Assembly: GCF_900044055.2 (NCBI RefSeq)
Contig: NZ_FCOX02000025.1
Span: 1 to 64,000 of the forward strand
From: Caballeronia calidae
GTDB taxonomy: Bacteria; Pseudomonadota; Gammaproteobacteria; Burkholderiales; Burkholderiaceae
Length of the DNA: 64,000 nt
Direction of reading: 5' to 3'
In this document: in pieces, positions 16,136 to 23,728 of the stretch
How positions within the stretch are numbered: the stretch's first letter is position 1
Layout of the letters: the number at the start of each line of letters is the position of its first letter
Notes under the pieces: generated by a model
What the model saw: only the letters and a program-made list of their open reading frames with translations
Database searches by the model: none
Told to the model about the DNA's origin: nothing
Made by a program: the position numbers and the translations under genes

Positions 16136-17835
16136 GCGTGCCCCCGATACACGACCACGCCGGACGAGCAATCGCGTCCGTTCAGGCGATACGCGAACTG
16201 CACGCGGCGGCGCGCGGCATCGTGGGCGAGCCGCAGATCGAGCACCGCGCCGGGCGGCACGGGCGCCGTGAACTTGAGACGATCGACCGATGCGGCTTCG
16301 CGCGTGCCCACGACGTGCTCCGCCGCGAGCCGGATCGCCCAGTCGACCTGCACGACGCCCGGCAGGACCGGATGACCCGGAAAATGGCCGCTGAAATGAT
16401 CGAGCGTGGACGGCACGCGCAACTCGTAGCTCAGCGTGTCGCCGTCGCGCGTTTCCGAGAGCACCTCGAAACCTTCGGCGCGCGTAGCGAAGGCCGCCAC
16501 GACTGCCGCGACGGGCAGCTTGCCGCGTGCATCGAAAGGCAGCGCGATGCGAAAGCGCCAGCGGCGCGGCAGCAGCACCGCGTCGAAGTAGGCGGCGAGA
16601 TGTCGGCGCAGCGTCTTCGCGAGCGCGACGCGCCCTTCGCCGCGCAACGCGCCGCTGCCTGCTTCGCTGAGCGCGATCACGGCGCCGACGCGATCGCGCG
16701 ACGCCCCCGCGAGCGGCACCACGCACGCCTGCGCCACGAACGGATGCAGCGCCAGCCGCGCCTCCATTTCGGGCAGCGACACGCGCTTGCCGTCGAGCTT
16801 GATCACGCGGTCGAGGCGGCCTTGAAGACGGAAGCGGCCGTCGTCGTCGAGGGCGATCGCGTCGTCGGTGCGATGCCAGTCGTCGTGGCCGAGATGCGGC
16901 GAGCGCACTTCCAGCGCGCCGTCATCGGCGCGTCGCACGTCGATGCCGTCGAGCGGCCGCCACGACGTCGTTTCGTTCTGTCTGCGCCACGCGATGCCGC
17001 CCGTTTCCGTGCTGCCGTAGATTTCGATGGGCGCCGCGCCGAACAGGGCAGCGTAGTCGTGCGCCGCGTCCGCCGCGAGCGGCCCGCCCGACGAAAAGAA
17101 CGCGCGCGGCGCGGGCGTCAGCGCCGCGAAGTCGGACAGCGCGGTCCAGCGCACGAGCTGCGCCGGCGACGACACCATCACGGCCGCGCCGCAGCGCGCG
17201 ATACGCGACCGAATCTGCTGCGGCTCGGCACAGAGCGCGCGATCGAACGCGCGGCCCGCTGCGAGCGGCCACATCACGCGAAACAGCAGCCCATAGATAT
17301 GTCGATGCGGCACGCTCGCGAGCACGGTCGCGCCGCCAACCAACGCGCCCCACTCGCGTTCGAGCGTGCGCACTTCGGCGTCGAACTGCGCGAGCGTCTT
17401 GTGGATCGGCTTCGGCGTGCCGCTGCTGCCCGACGTGTAGAGCGTGAGCGGCGCGTGCGGGTCGATGGTCATCGACCAGGATTCTCGCGACGTCGCGGCT
17501 TGCGCGTTTATGTCGGCGTCCGTCAGCATGGCGTCGTACGCGCCCGCGAGATCGGCCAGATAGCCGGGCGCCGAGCTGGCGGGAATCACCGGCTCCTTGC
17601 CGCAGACGAACAGCGCGAAGAGCGCGCAGGCAAAGTCGAACGGATCGTCGATGCAAAGCGCGTAGCGGCGCGCCGCCTCCTTGCGCAGCGACAGCGCGAG
17701 TGCCGCCGTGCGCTCGCGGAACATCGCGTGCGTGATGATCGCGGCGGCATCGTTCGCGGTTTGCGCGCGGTCATCGCGGCAGACGGGCGTGAGCGCGTCG
17801 CGCGCCGTGGACAACAGTTCGTGCAGCGCGATCAT
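16132..17835 (-). CDS. AMP-dependent aryl/acyl-ACP ligase fused to hotdog dehydratase (ApeH-ApeI type fusion)
   Basis: 567 residues. The first about 450 form an acyl-adenylate synthetase: P-loop TLYTSGSSGTPKPIHKT, EIYGSTETGG, the hinge block LDGKRVSLPEMEARL, and the C-terminal catalytic Lys in FDARGKLP. The last 100 residues are a separate FabA/FabZ-like hotdog with HFSGHFPGHPVLPGVVQVD, the dehydratase active-site His region. In E. coli-type APE clusters these are two adjacent genes (apeH, apeI). The ligase should activate the aryl acid and load it on ACP; the hotdog would pair with the protein encoded at 7570-8085. ATG 17835 overlaps the membrane-protein stop; a longer open frame upstream is not used. 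Confidence 0.9.
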   Translation of the reverse strand: MIALHELLSTARDALTPVCRDDRAQTANDAAAIITHAMFRERTAALALSLRKEAARRYALCIDDPFDFACALFALFVCGKEPVIPASSAPGYLADLAGAYDAMLTDADINAQAATSRESWSMTIDPHAPLTLYTSGSSGTPKPIHKTLAQFDAEVRTLEREWGALVGGATVLASVPHRHIYGLLFRVMWPLAAGRAFDRALCAEPQQIRSRIARCGAAVMVSSPAQLVRWTALSDFAALTPAPRAFFSSGGPLAADAAHDYAALFGAAPIEIYGSTETGGIAWRRQNETTSWRPLDGIDVRRADDGALEVRSPHLGHDDWHRTDDAIALDDDGRFRLQGRLDRVIKLDGKRVSLPEMEARLALHPFVAQACVVPLAGASRDRVGAVIALSEAGSGALRGEGRVALAKTLRRHLAAYFDAVLLPRRWRFRIALPFDARGKLPVAAVVAAFATRAEGFEVLSETRDGDTLSYELRVPSTLDHFSGHFPGHPVLPGVVQVDWAIRLAAEHVVGTREAASVDRLKFTAPVPPGAVLDLRLAHDAARRRVQFAYRLNGRDCSSGVVVYRGHA

Positions 17836-18458
17836 GACGCCTCCGTGCGCCGCGCGCGCGGCAGGATCACCAGATACCGCCACGCGATTTCACCGGCGAG
17901 CAGCACACCGACCAGCCCGTACGCAATCGCGCCGTTGTAGAGCGACCATGCCTGACGCGGCCAGTACAGCGCCGTATAAAAAGAGAACAGGCCGTTCGCG
18001 GCAAAGAACCCGCACCAGATCTGCGTGACGCGGCGCGTGTGCCGCACGGCGGGCTCGCTGAGATCGGGCGTGCGGATGCGCGCGAATTTCTCGATCATCG
18101 ACGGACCTCGCACGAGCGTCGAACCGAACGCGATCAGCAAGCCGAAATTGACGAGCGCGGGATAGATGTGCAGCAGGCGCTCGCTGTCGGTCCACACGAT
18201 CGCCGCGGACGCGACGCTCAGCATGAACGCCACCGTCCAGTCGACGCGCGAGAGCCTGCGCAGCGACGCGCCGACCACGCCCGTGCCCAAGGAGCGCTGC
18301 AGCCAGATCAGCGCGAACAGCAGGCAGCCGACATAGCGCGGCGCATTCCAGAACCAGGCGCCCAGAATGACCGCGGGATAAGCGAGCTTGAGCGCGACGT
18401 TCAGCGCGAAGCCCGCCGGGCCGCGCGCGTCCGGCGCATGAGCGGTCCGCGACGGCAT
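17832..18458 (-). CDS. COG4648-type membrane protein (APE cluster, ApeG position)
   Basis: 208 residues, all-helical membrane protein with about six hydrophobic segments after a short hydrophilic start (segments begin near FALNVALKLAYPAVILGAWF). Proteins of this family lie in almost every aryl-polyene cluster between the ACPs and the AMP-ligase, but no biochemical role is proven. No catalytic motif is visible. It begins 2 bp after the ACP stop and ends overlapping the ligase start, so it is fully embedded in the operon. Confidence 0.85.
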   Translation of the reverse strand: MPSRTAHAPDARGPAGFALNVALKLAYPAVILGAWFWNAPRYVGCLLFALIWLQRSLGTGVVGASLRRLSRVDWTVAFMLSVASAAIVWTDSERLLHIYPALVNFGLLIAFGSTLVRGPSMIEKFARIRTPDLSEPAVRHTRRVTQIWCGFFAANGLFSFYTALYWPRQAWSLYNGAIAYGLVGVLLAGEIAWRYLVILPRARRTEAS

Positions 18459-18460
18459 CG

Positions 18461-18715
18461 TTACTGCGCGACCAGCAGCGACTCGACCGCGGCAACCACA
18501 TCCGCGACGGTACGCACCGATTTGAATTCTTCCGGCTTGATGCGGCGGCCCGTCATCTCCTGCAGCTTGATCGCGAGATCGACGGCGTCGATGCTGTCCA
18601 GATCGAGCTCTTCGAAGAGATGCGCTTCGGGCGTCACGCGCTCGGGCGCAATCCCGAAGTTCTCTTCGAAGATCGCGCGGATGCGTTCAAGGATATCGGT
18701 CTCGGTCACGGTCAT
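18461..18715 (-). CDS. Acyl carrier protein (APE cluster, second ACP)
   Basis: 84 residues, acidic, single ACP domain. The phosphopantetheine attachment Ser is Ser41 in LDLDSIDAVDL. Helices I and III are regular and the protein ends soon after helix IV. It carries starter or growing polyene intermediates between the condensing, reducing and dehydrating enzymes of this operon. The start ATG overlaps the stop of the preceding ACP gene as ATGA. APE clusters usually carry two ACP genes side by side, as here. Confidence 0.93.
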   Translation of the reverse strand: MTVTETDILERIRAIFEENFGIAPERVTPEAHLFEELDLDSIDAVDLAIKLQEMTGRRIKPEEFKSVRTVADVVAAVESLLVAQ

Positions 18716-19011
18716 TCCCCTTCTTTCGTGGTGTCGTCCGACACATGCGCAAGCTCGCGCTGGCTCGCCACCAGCGCGACGAGCGTGTTGATCGAACGAA
18801 AATGCTCTCGCGTGCGCTCGTCGTTCGCCGCGATCGTCAGTTGATAGTGTTCGCGCAGCACGATGCCGATCTCGAGTGCGTCGATCGAATCGAGACCCAC
18901 GCCGTCGGTGTCGAAGAGCGGCGCGTCGTCGTCGATGTCGTCGGGCGTCATGTCGTCGAGATCGAGGGCTTCGATCAGAAGCCGTTTGATTTCAAGCTTT
19001 AAAGAATCCAT
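18712..19011 (-). CDS. Acyl carrier protein (APE cluster, first ACP)
   Basis: 99 residues, strongly acidic ACP with Ser42 in VGLDSIDALEI as the phosphopantetheine site. It has an unusually acidic run before the Ser (DDMTPDDIDDDAP) and a C-terminal extension of about 15 residues past the fourth helix. It matches the position of ApeE, the ACP used for polyene chain growth in characterised systems. The ATG lies inside the 3' end of the acyltransferase gene (20-bp overlap), so translation is coupled. Confidence 0.92.
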   Translation of the reverse strand: MDSLKLEIKRLLIEALDLDDMTPDDIDDDAPLFDTDGVGLDSIDALEIGIVLREHYQLTIAANDERTREHFRSINTLVALVASQRELAHVSDDTTKEGE

Positions 19012-19783
19012 AGTCGATCAGATGCTTGGTAATGTGAGCCTGGATTGCGCTCGTCACCGTGCGCGCGGCCAGCGCGGGCGGCTCGTCGCGCGGTGCGAGT
19101 TCGTCGGCGCCGAGTGGCTCGAGCACATTCACGCGCATGTGGAATGCGCGCTCGGGCACGTCGTGCCAGCGCATGTTCTTCGTGAACGCGGGCGGATCGC
19201 AATCCACCAGCACGGGCAGGATCGGCGCGCCGGATTGCAGCGCCATGTGGGCGAAACCGCGTGAGAACGCGTGCAGCCGGTTGGGCGTCGGACTGCGCGT
19301 GCCCTCGGGGAAAATGATCATCGTGTAGCCGCGCGCGAGTTGCCGCGCGCCCGCTTCGACGAGTTCGACGGGGTCCGAATTGCTCACGTACTCCGCCGCG
19401 CGGACCACGCCCCAGAAGAAGGGATTGCTCCAGTGCGCGCTCTTCACGACACAGCACGCGCGCGGCGTCAGCGACAGCAGCACCATCACGTCGAGCCACG
19501 TCGGGTGATTCGCCACGACGATCACGGGCTGGCCCGCCGCGCGGTTCAACGCCGCTGCGCCGCGCGTGTCGAGCTTCATCACGCCGGCCCGGACGAGGAC
19601 GGCGACCAGCGCGCGGAAGAACACGTGAATGATCGCGGCGATCGCGCGCTGCTTCGATTCGCGATGCGGCCAGATCGACGCGAGCGGAAACAGGATCAGC
19701 GAAAAGCCGAGCCCGCAAATGCCGAACACGGTGAACGCGAGCGCGGTTGCGGCGAAGCGCCAGCAGTAATCAAGCGCCTTCAT
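18992..19783 (-). CDS. 1-acyl-sn-glycerol-3-phosphate acyltransferase-like protein (PlsC family; APE cluster, ApeD position)
   Basis: 263 residues. An N-terminal membrane helix (about residues 10-35) is followed by the PlsC domain: NHPTWLD (the NHx4D catalytic motif), then FPEGTRSPTPNR (phosphate-binding). It probably attaches the aryl-polyene acyl chain, or a fatty acyl chain, to a glycerol- or sugar-linked lipid at the inner membrane. ATG 19783 overlaps the upstream ketosynthase-like gene by 14 bp; a longer open frame upstream runs through that gene and is a shadow. Confidence 0.88.
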   Translation of the reverse strand: MKALDYCWRFAATALAFTVFGICGLGFSLILFPLASIWPHRESKQRAIAAIIHVFFRALVAVLVRAGVMKLDTRGAAALNRAAGQPVIVVANHPTWLDVMVLLSLTPRACCVVKSAHWSNPFFWGVVRAAEYVSNSDPVELVEAGARQLARGYTMIIFPEGTRSPTPNRLHAFSRGFAHMALQSGAPILPVLVDCDPPAFTKNMRWHDVPERAFHMRVNVLEPLGADELAPRDEPPALAARTVTSAIQAHITKHLIDYGFFKA

Positions 19784-20465
19784 GCCAGCACCATTGCCAG
19801 TCGGACGCGTTGCCGCGCCATTGGGACGCCGTCCGTCGATCGAGACAGTGCTGCACGGCCCGGCTCTGCGACGCGAACGAGGCGCGCGTTGCATCGGCGG
19901 GACGGGTGCCTGCGGTGCGCGCGCATTCGAGCCGCCCCGTCTGCGCGGACGCATCGACGAGGATCGCGAGCGCGCCGCCCTCGACTTCGTCCTCGACCGT
20001 TCCGTACGCGGCATCGGCGGGTTCGTCGGCATACACGAGCAGCACCGGCGTGGAGGCGTCCGTCGCGTATTGCGCGTGCGCTTCGAGCAGCGCATAGCCG
20101 AGCGTCTCGGCGCCCGCGGACAACGCGCTCGCCGCCGTGCGGTCGCCGCGCACGATGCCGAATATGCCGGTCATCGTATTGAGCACGGAAAGGCTGAAGG
20201 CAGTCGGGGAGACGGTGCGGCTCGCGTCGATGTCGCGCAGGATGTCGGTCGTGCGGCGCAGTTCTCCGTGTCGCGACGCGAAGATCACGCGAACGGCGGG
20301 CACATCCGCGGCGCAATCGTGCGCGACCTTCAGCGCGGCCCGTGACAGCGTGCTGAGCCTGCGCCGCATCATCGGCTCGATGAAGCCGACGTCGGGTGCA
20401 ACGGATGCGGCCGCCGGCCAGAAAGACCAGCGTGCAACCGGAATGGTCCAGTGCAGATCGGACAT
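19770..20465 (-). CDS. Short beta-ketoacyl-synthase-like chain length factor (APE cluster, ApeC position)
   Basis: 231 residues, only the N-terminal half of a ketosynthase fold. Where a ketosynthase has its Cys this protein has Ser (TAASALSAGAETLGYAL), and the two His of the C-terminal half are absent. It fits the family called beta-ketoacyl synthase chain length factor, which begins most APE operons and forms a complex with the elongating ketosynthase (ApeO). It is therefore a structural or length-control partner, not a catalyst (inference). It is the first gene of the operon; about 480 bp without genes lie upstream. Confidence 0.85.
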   Translation of the reverse strand: MSDLHWTIPVARWSFWPAAASVAPDVGFIEPMMRRRLSTLSRAALKVAHDCAADVPAVRVIFASRHGELRRTTDILRDIDASRTVSPTAFSLSVLNTMTGIFGIVRGDRTAASALSAGAETLGYALLEAHAQYATDASTPVLLVYADEPADAAYGTVEDEVEGGALAILVDASAQTGRLECARTAGTRPADATRASFASQSRAVQHCLDRRTASQWRGNASDWQWCWHEGA

Positions 20466-20949
20466 GTCGATGTTCGCGCGTGGAGACGGTTGGCACCTGA
20501 GGCAAGGACATCCGCCGGCGGCTGAGCCGCCCGGTGCTTCTTTATTGGTTGCTTAAAAATGGGATAACGGCACGACGCGGGAAATATTGAGCGTGGCGAC
20601 AGGGCAGGCAGTGCGGCGTCCGTCGATTTTCAGGTGCGGGATTCTACAGACCATCCACATCGAATTCAGCACAAATGCGGCGCTCGCCGTTGTCCGTCTC
20701 ATCGCCGCGACGCATGGGCCGCCGGGCTGTGTTCCGGAACGCGCCACCAGCGCCTATGCGTGGCGGAGCTTCGCCCGTGATTGCACGGGTCGCGCTGCGA
20801 GCGAAATCTCGTGCGTCGCTGAAAATTCCTATCGTTTCGGAAAGATCCAATTGCATGCCCGGCCGTTGAATTTTCATGGCCTGTCGATTTGCGTCGGAAT
20901 GGTTCGTCGTATCTGCGGACCGGGCGTGTCCGTCTACCTGGAGAGCCTC
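20466..20949. other. Gene-free region between the APE operon and the DHFR-like gene
   Basis: About 480 bp of divergent upstream DNA. It must hold the APE operon promoter (minus strand). It is more AT-rich around 20540-20600. I see no promoter good enough to name and no coding frame with recognisable content. Confidence 0.5.
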
Positions 20950-21576
20950 ATGCGCAAACTCATCGTTTCCGTCTTCGTCAGCCTGGACGGTGTCGTTCAA
21001 TCCCCCGGCGGACCTGCGGAAGATCCCGGCGGCGAGTTCCGGCTCGGCGGCTGGATCGTTCCTTATGGCGACGAAGCCATCGGGCAACATCTGCACGACC
21101 TGCTCTCACACCCGTTCGAGTTGCTGCTCGGGCGCCGCACCTACGACATATTCGCGCCGTACTGGCCGCGCGTGCCGGCCGATTCGGGCAGCCGCGCGAT
21201 CGCCGATCTTTTCAACAGCGTGCCCAAGCACGTGGCCACGCATCGGCCCGATGAACTCGACTGGCAGAACAGTCATGCGCTGGAGGGCGATCCCGTCGAC
21301 GCGATACGCACGCTGCTCCGGCAGGAAGGCGCCGATCTGCTGACATTCGGAAGCGGCAACCTCGTGCGCCAACTGCTCGCAGCCGGCCTGATCGACGAGC
21401 TTCGGCTTCTGATCTACCCCGTCCTGCTCGGGCGCGGCAAGCGCCTGTTCGGCGAGGACGCGCTGCCGTCCGCCTTCACGCTGGCGCACTCGGCCGGCAC
21501 GCCGGGCGGCGTGCTGATCACGCGCTACATCCGCGACGGCGAAGTGCGCACCGGATCGTTCGATCAAGCTGATTAG
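20950..21576 (+). CDS. Dihydrofolate reductase-like / RibD C-terminal domain family protein
   Basis: 208 residues with the RibD_C/DHFR-like pattern: start MRKLIVSVFVSLDGVVQSPG, then LLLGRRTYDIFAPYWP, DLLTFGSGNLVRQLLAAG, and the closing LIDELRLLIYPVLLGRGKRL. Stand-alone proteins of this type bind NADPH but mostly have unknown substrates; they are not proven folate reductases. ATG 20950 follows GGAG at 7 nt; a much longer open frame to 20587 has no family similarity before this point. It is monocistronic and unrelated to the APE operon on the other strand. Confidence 0.88.
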   Translation: MRKLIVSVFVSLDGVVQSPGGPAEDPGGEFRLGGWIVPYGDEAIGQHLHDLLSHPFELLLGRRTYDIFAPYWPRVPADSGSRAIADLFNSVPKHVATHRPDELDWQNSHALEGDPVDAIRTLLRQEGADLLTFGSGNLVRQLLAAGLIDELRLLIYPVLLGRGKRLFGEDALPSAFTLAHSAGTPGGVLITRYIRDGEVRTGSFDQAD

Positions 21577-21697
21577 CCCCGCGCCTCCCCCAGTTCGAAG
21601 GCGAGCAATACGAACATCGCCTCGTGCCCCGGAACACCCCCTTCGGGCGCGATGATCGCTGCACGTCACGGGGAAGCGCGAACCGGCCGGGGGCCGC

Positions 21698-21940
21698 ATG
21701 GAACAGACGATCGAGGCGACATTCAAGGGTTACCTGCTGACGGGGCTCGCCGTACCCGACGGCTCGATGTTCGCCGCCATGCTCATCGTGCGGCTGCCGA
21801 ACGGCGACCAGCTGGCGAGCGGCGTCCTGAAGCGATTCGCCAATGCATGCGACGCGAAACAGTTCGCCGTCGAGTACGGGTTCAACCAGATCGAACAGTT
21901 CGAGACGATGCGCAGCGCGCAGCGGGAGCCGGTGCGCTAG
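21698..21940 (+). CDS. Small hypothetical protein, paralogue of the gene at 23091-23315
   Basis: 80 residues. The core pattern T-F-K-G-Y-x-L-T, D-G-S-M-F-A-A-M-L-I-V, then A-S-G-V-L-x-x-F-A-x-A and Y-G-F-N-Q-I is repeated in the 74-residue protein encoded 1.2 kb away on the other strand. The sequence suggests a small beta-sheet then helix domain. There is no signal peptide and no catalytic motif. Only a GGGGG stretch precedes the ATG. I do not recognise a named family. Two diverged copies so close together argue that both are real genes. Confidence 0.65.
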   Translation: MEQTIEATFKGYLLTGLAVPDGSMFAAMLIVRLPNGDQLASGVLKRFANACDAKQFAVEYGFNQIEQFETMRSAQREPVR

Positions 21941-21948
21941 CCGCCCGG

Positions 21949-22140
21949 CTATTGGCTTGCGCCAGCCGCACTCGATGCCGGACCGCCTCCGGCCTCGGCA
22001 GGGCTCGATGCGCCTCCGCCCGGACTGCCGTGACCGCCAAGACTGGAAGTCGCGTTGTCGCCACTCTTCGAACAGGCGGACAACGCCGTCACGGCGATGA
22101 GCAGCGCCGCCGCCAGCGCGCGATTCCGAAACAGGTTCAT
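21949..22140 (-). CDS. Small putative lipoprotein
   Basis: 63 residues: Asn-Arg-rich start, hydrophobic core LAAALLIAVTALSAC with a lipobox Cys, then a Gly/Ser/Ala/Pro-rich low-complexity tail without folded-domain features. The ATG at 22140 follows GGAG at about 9 nt; a GTG one codon upstream is also possible. It is short and quickly evolving; the function is unknown. It is divergent from the small gene at 22162. Confidence 0.65.
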   Translation of the reverse strand: MNLFRNRALAAALLIAVTALSACSKSGDNATSSLGGHGSPGGGASSPAEAGGGPASSAAGASQ

Positions 22141-22161
22141 CACGGTTCTCCGTTATGACGA

Positions 22162-22392
22162 ATGCCCCCACGCGCCGCGATAAACATCGCGAAGGCTCGC
22201 GCGTGCTCCGGTCTTGCCGAGCAGGTCTGGGCGCTCGGCAGAGCGCACGGCGAAGATGTCTGCGCGATCAGCGGCGAACGCATCCGGCGAGGCGACCTCG
22301 TCTTCCGGCCGCGAAAGACGAAGCCGCCCGCGATCCACGAATCTTCCGTGATCGCCGCGCATCACATTCTCGATGCGCCGGTTTCAGATTGA
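22162..22392 (+). CDS. DUF3331-like small protein
   Basis: 76 residues. The block VCAISGERIRRGDLVFRPR is the pattern I associate with the Burkholderia DUF3331 family (Cys-Ala-x-Ser-Gly then Gly-Asp-x-Val-x-x-Pro-Arg), preceded by a Trp-containing helix. The function of the family is unknown. The ribosome site is weak. It ends just before a convergent DUF2934 gene. Confidence 0.6.
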   Translation: MPPRAAINIAKARACSGLAEQVWALGRAHGEDVCAISGERIRRGDLVFRPRKTKPPAIHESSVIAAHHILDAPVSD

Positions 22393-22420
22393 ACCGTGGA
22401 CAGGAACGGGCCCCGGGCGG

Positions 22421-22642
22421 TTATTTTCCCGTCGCGCCGCTCTTCTCCTCGGCCATACGCTCGGACTCGCTGCGCGCAGTGTCGGCATCGGCGTCCGCTG
22501 TCTGGCCGCTTGAATCCTCCTCTTCGATCGACGTTATCGCGCGCTGCCAGAATTCCTCGGCGCGTCCCTCGGGACTGCCGTCGCGCTCCCACATCTCGTA
22601 TGCACGACGACGGATGCGGTCCTGCTCTCTCTGATCGTCCAT
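22421..22642 (-). CDS. DUF2934-containing small protein
   Basis: 73 residues. The first 40 contain the DUF2934 signature (IRRRAYEMWERDGSPEGRA), a short helical domain widespread in alpha- and beta-proteobacteria. The tail is acidic and Glu/Ser-rich. ATG 22642 has a strong GGAGGGA site upstream; a longer open frame to 22801 lacks similarity and is not used. The function is unknown. Confidence 0.8.
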   Translation of the reverse strand: MDDQREQDRIRRRAYEMWERDGSPEGRAEEFWQRAITSIEEEDSSGQTADADADTARSESERMAEEKSGATGK

Positions 22643-22797
22643 GACTCCCTCCGTGTTATGCGACGACGTCGCTGTCGATTCGCCTGGCGCTTGCCCGCTC
22701 ACCCGCCCAGCAACCGTCATGCCGCGGGCGCTCCCGACCGGTCCGAGTTGGAAGGAATGGGGATTACGTTCGCGCGTGCTTCCCGCAACGCGCGACG

Positions 22798-23016
22798 TCA
22801 CTTGTGATGGCGGTGCAACTCACGTCCCGCGCACACCACCAGGAACACGCCGGCAAGCAACGCCGCCACGGCAGCCGATCTGTCCCATCGGCTTTCGGAG
22901 AAAGACGGATCGCCTGACCACCATAGCGCGGCACCGGCAACCGTCAGCAGTATGCCGAGCGCCAGTCCCCAAACCGGCCCCGCCGTGGACGACTTCAGTC
23001 TGTGAGCCATTTTCAT
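22798..23016 (-). CDS. Small membrane protein, two transmembrane segments
   Basis: 72 residues: a basic start (MKMAHRLK), hydrophobic segments GLALGILLTVAGAALWW and AAVAALLAGVFLVVCA, and a His-rich basic end (ELHRHHK). The topology suggests a helical hairpin with both ends in the cytoplasm. It has no known family that I can name. The ATG at 23016 follows a GGGGT run; ATG 23010 is an alternative. It lies in a cluster of tiny genes between the DHFR-like gene and the hybrid kinase. Confidence 0.6.
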   Translation of the reverse strand: MKMAHRLKSSTAGPVWGLALGILLTVAGAALWWSGDPSFSESRWDRSAAVAALLAGVFLVVCAGRELHRHHK

Positions 23017-23090
23017 TTTCGTGACCCCGCAAACCTGCATTGACGCTGAAGCAGCACGATTTTCGATGCGCAGCGGCATCGCCGGTGACG

Positions 23091-23315
23091 CTAGTCCGGC
23101 AGCGGCGCACTTCTGTGATCGATCTCGGCCATGCCGTACGCGAGGGCGTAGCGCTCGGCGCCGATGGCGCTCGCGAACTTGCCGAGCGTGCCGCTCGCCC
23201 TTCGGGTTCCGGACGGATCGCACACGATGAGCATGGCCGAGTACATCTCGCCATCTACGATCGCCATTGCTGTCAGCCGATAACCCTTGTAGGTGACATC
23301 GCGTGTGTGACTCAT
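23091..23315 (-). CDS. Small hypothetical protein, paralogue of the gene at 21698-21940
   Basis: 74 residues with the same pattern as its paralogue: VTYKGYRLTAMA, DGEMYSAMLIV, ASGTLGKFASA, YGMAEI. It lacks a signal sequence. The family is unknown to me. It is transcribed away from the hybrid kinase; a GGGAG lies very close to the ATG. Confidence 0.65.
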   Translation of the reverse strand: MSHTRDVTYKGYRLTAMAIVDGEMYSAMLIVCDPSGTRRASGTLGKFASAIGAERYALAYGMAEIDHRSAPLPD

Positions 23316-23728
23316 CTCTCCCGTGTGCGCTTTGCACTTGTTGCCACGCTGTAGTCATTGTCCGCATTCGAAATCGCGTTATGAAGCGTCGCGATCGAAA
23401 CTTCCATGTACGTATAGCGTGGCTTTCGGCTACCCTGAAGCGATGACGGGAAAGGCGCGGCCGTCGCCGCTGTCATGGATGGATTCGGCCGCGAGAAGCA
23501 CGCGCCGCGCCGCGCAGGCGCACTATGTCCGTATGGGCGCGCCTCGTCATCGACAACACGCGGTTTCGTTTCGCATGACCAAAGCGCTGCGGGCGGGCTT
23601 GCGCTCGAGGCCGGACAACGGCTGGAAATGGCGCGGTCCCGAAGCGGCGCGAGGCACAGTGTATGCTTGCGCGGCCTTTACTCTGCGCCACGCTCAAAAG
23701 TGGAAAGCACAAGAAACGGATTCCGATA
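23316..23728. other. Gene-free region upstream of the hybrid kinase
   Basis: About 410 bp. Open frames exist but have no recognisable content and no ribosome site. It must carry the promoters of the kinase (plus) and the small gene (minus); none can be named with confidence. Confidence 0.4.

Larger units (their letters stand above)
3468..20465 (-). other. Aryl polyene (APE) pigment biosynthetic operon, 18 genes on one strand
   Basis: A single-direction run with almost no spacing: every junction from 19783 to 5622 is an overlap or a gap of 2-5 bp. Its order (short KS, acyltransferase, ACP, ACP, membrane protein, ligase-dehydratase, GT-acyltransferase, thioesterase, LolA, MMPL, KS, DH, KR, KS) matches the known apeC-R order, with an ammonia lyase inserted and an extra ketosynthase plus two small exported proteins added at the end. 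The flavoprotein and methyltransferase at 1294-3414 probably belong to the same cluster. Confidence 0.9.

Noticed and set aside
22390-22440. Possible terminator between the DUF3331-like and DUF2934 genes
   Set aside because: Only a 5-bp stem with a long loop can be drawn.
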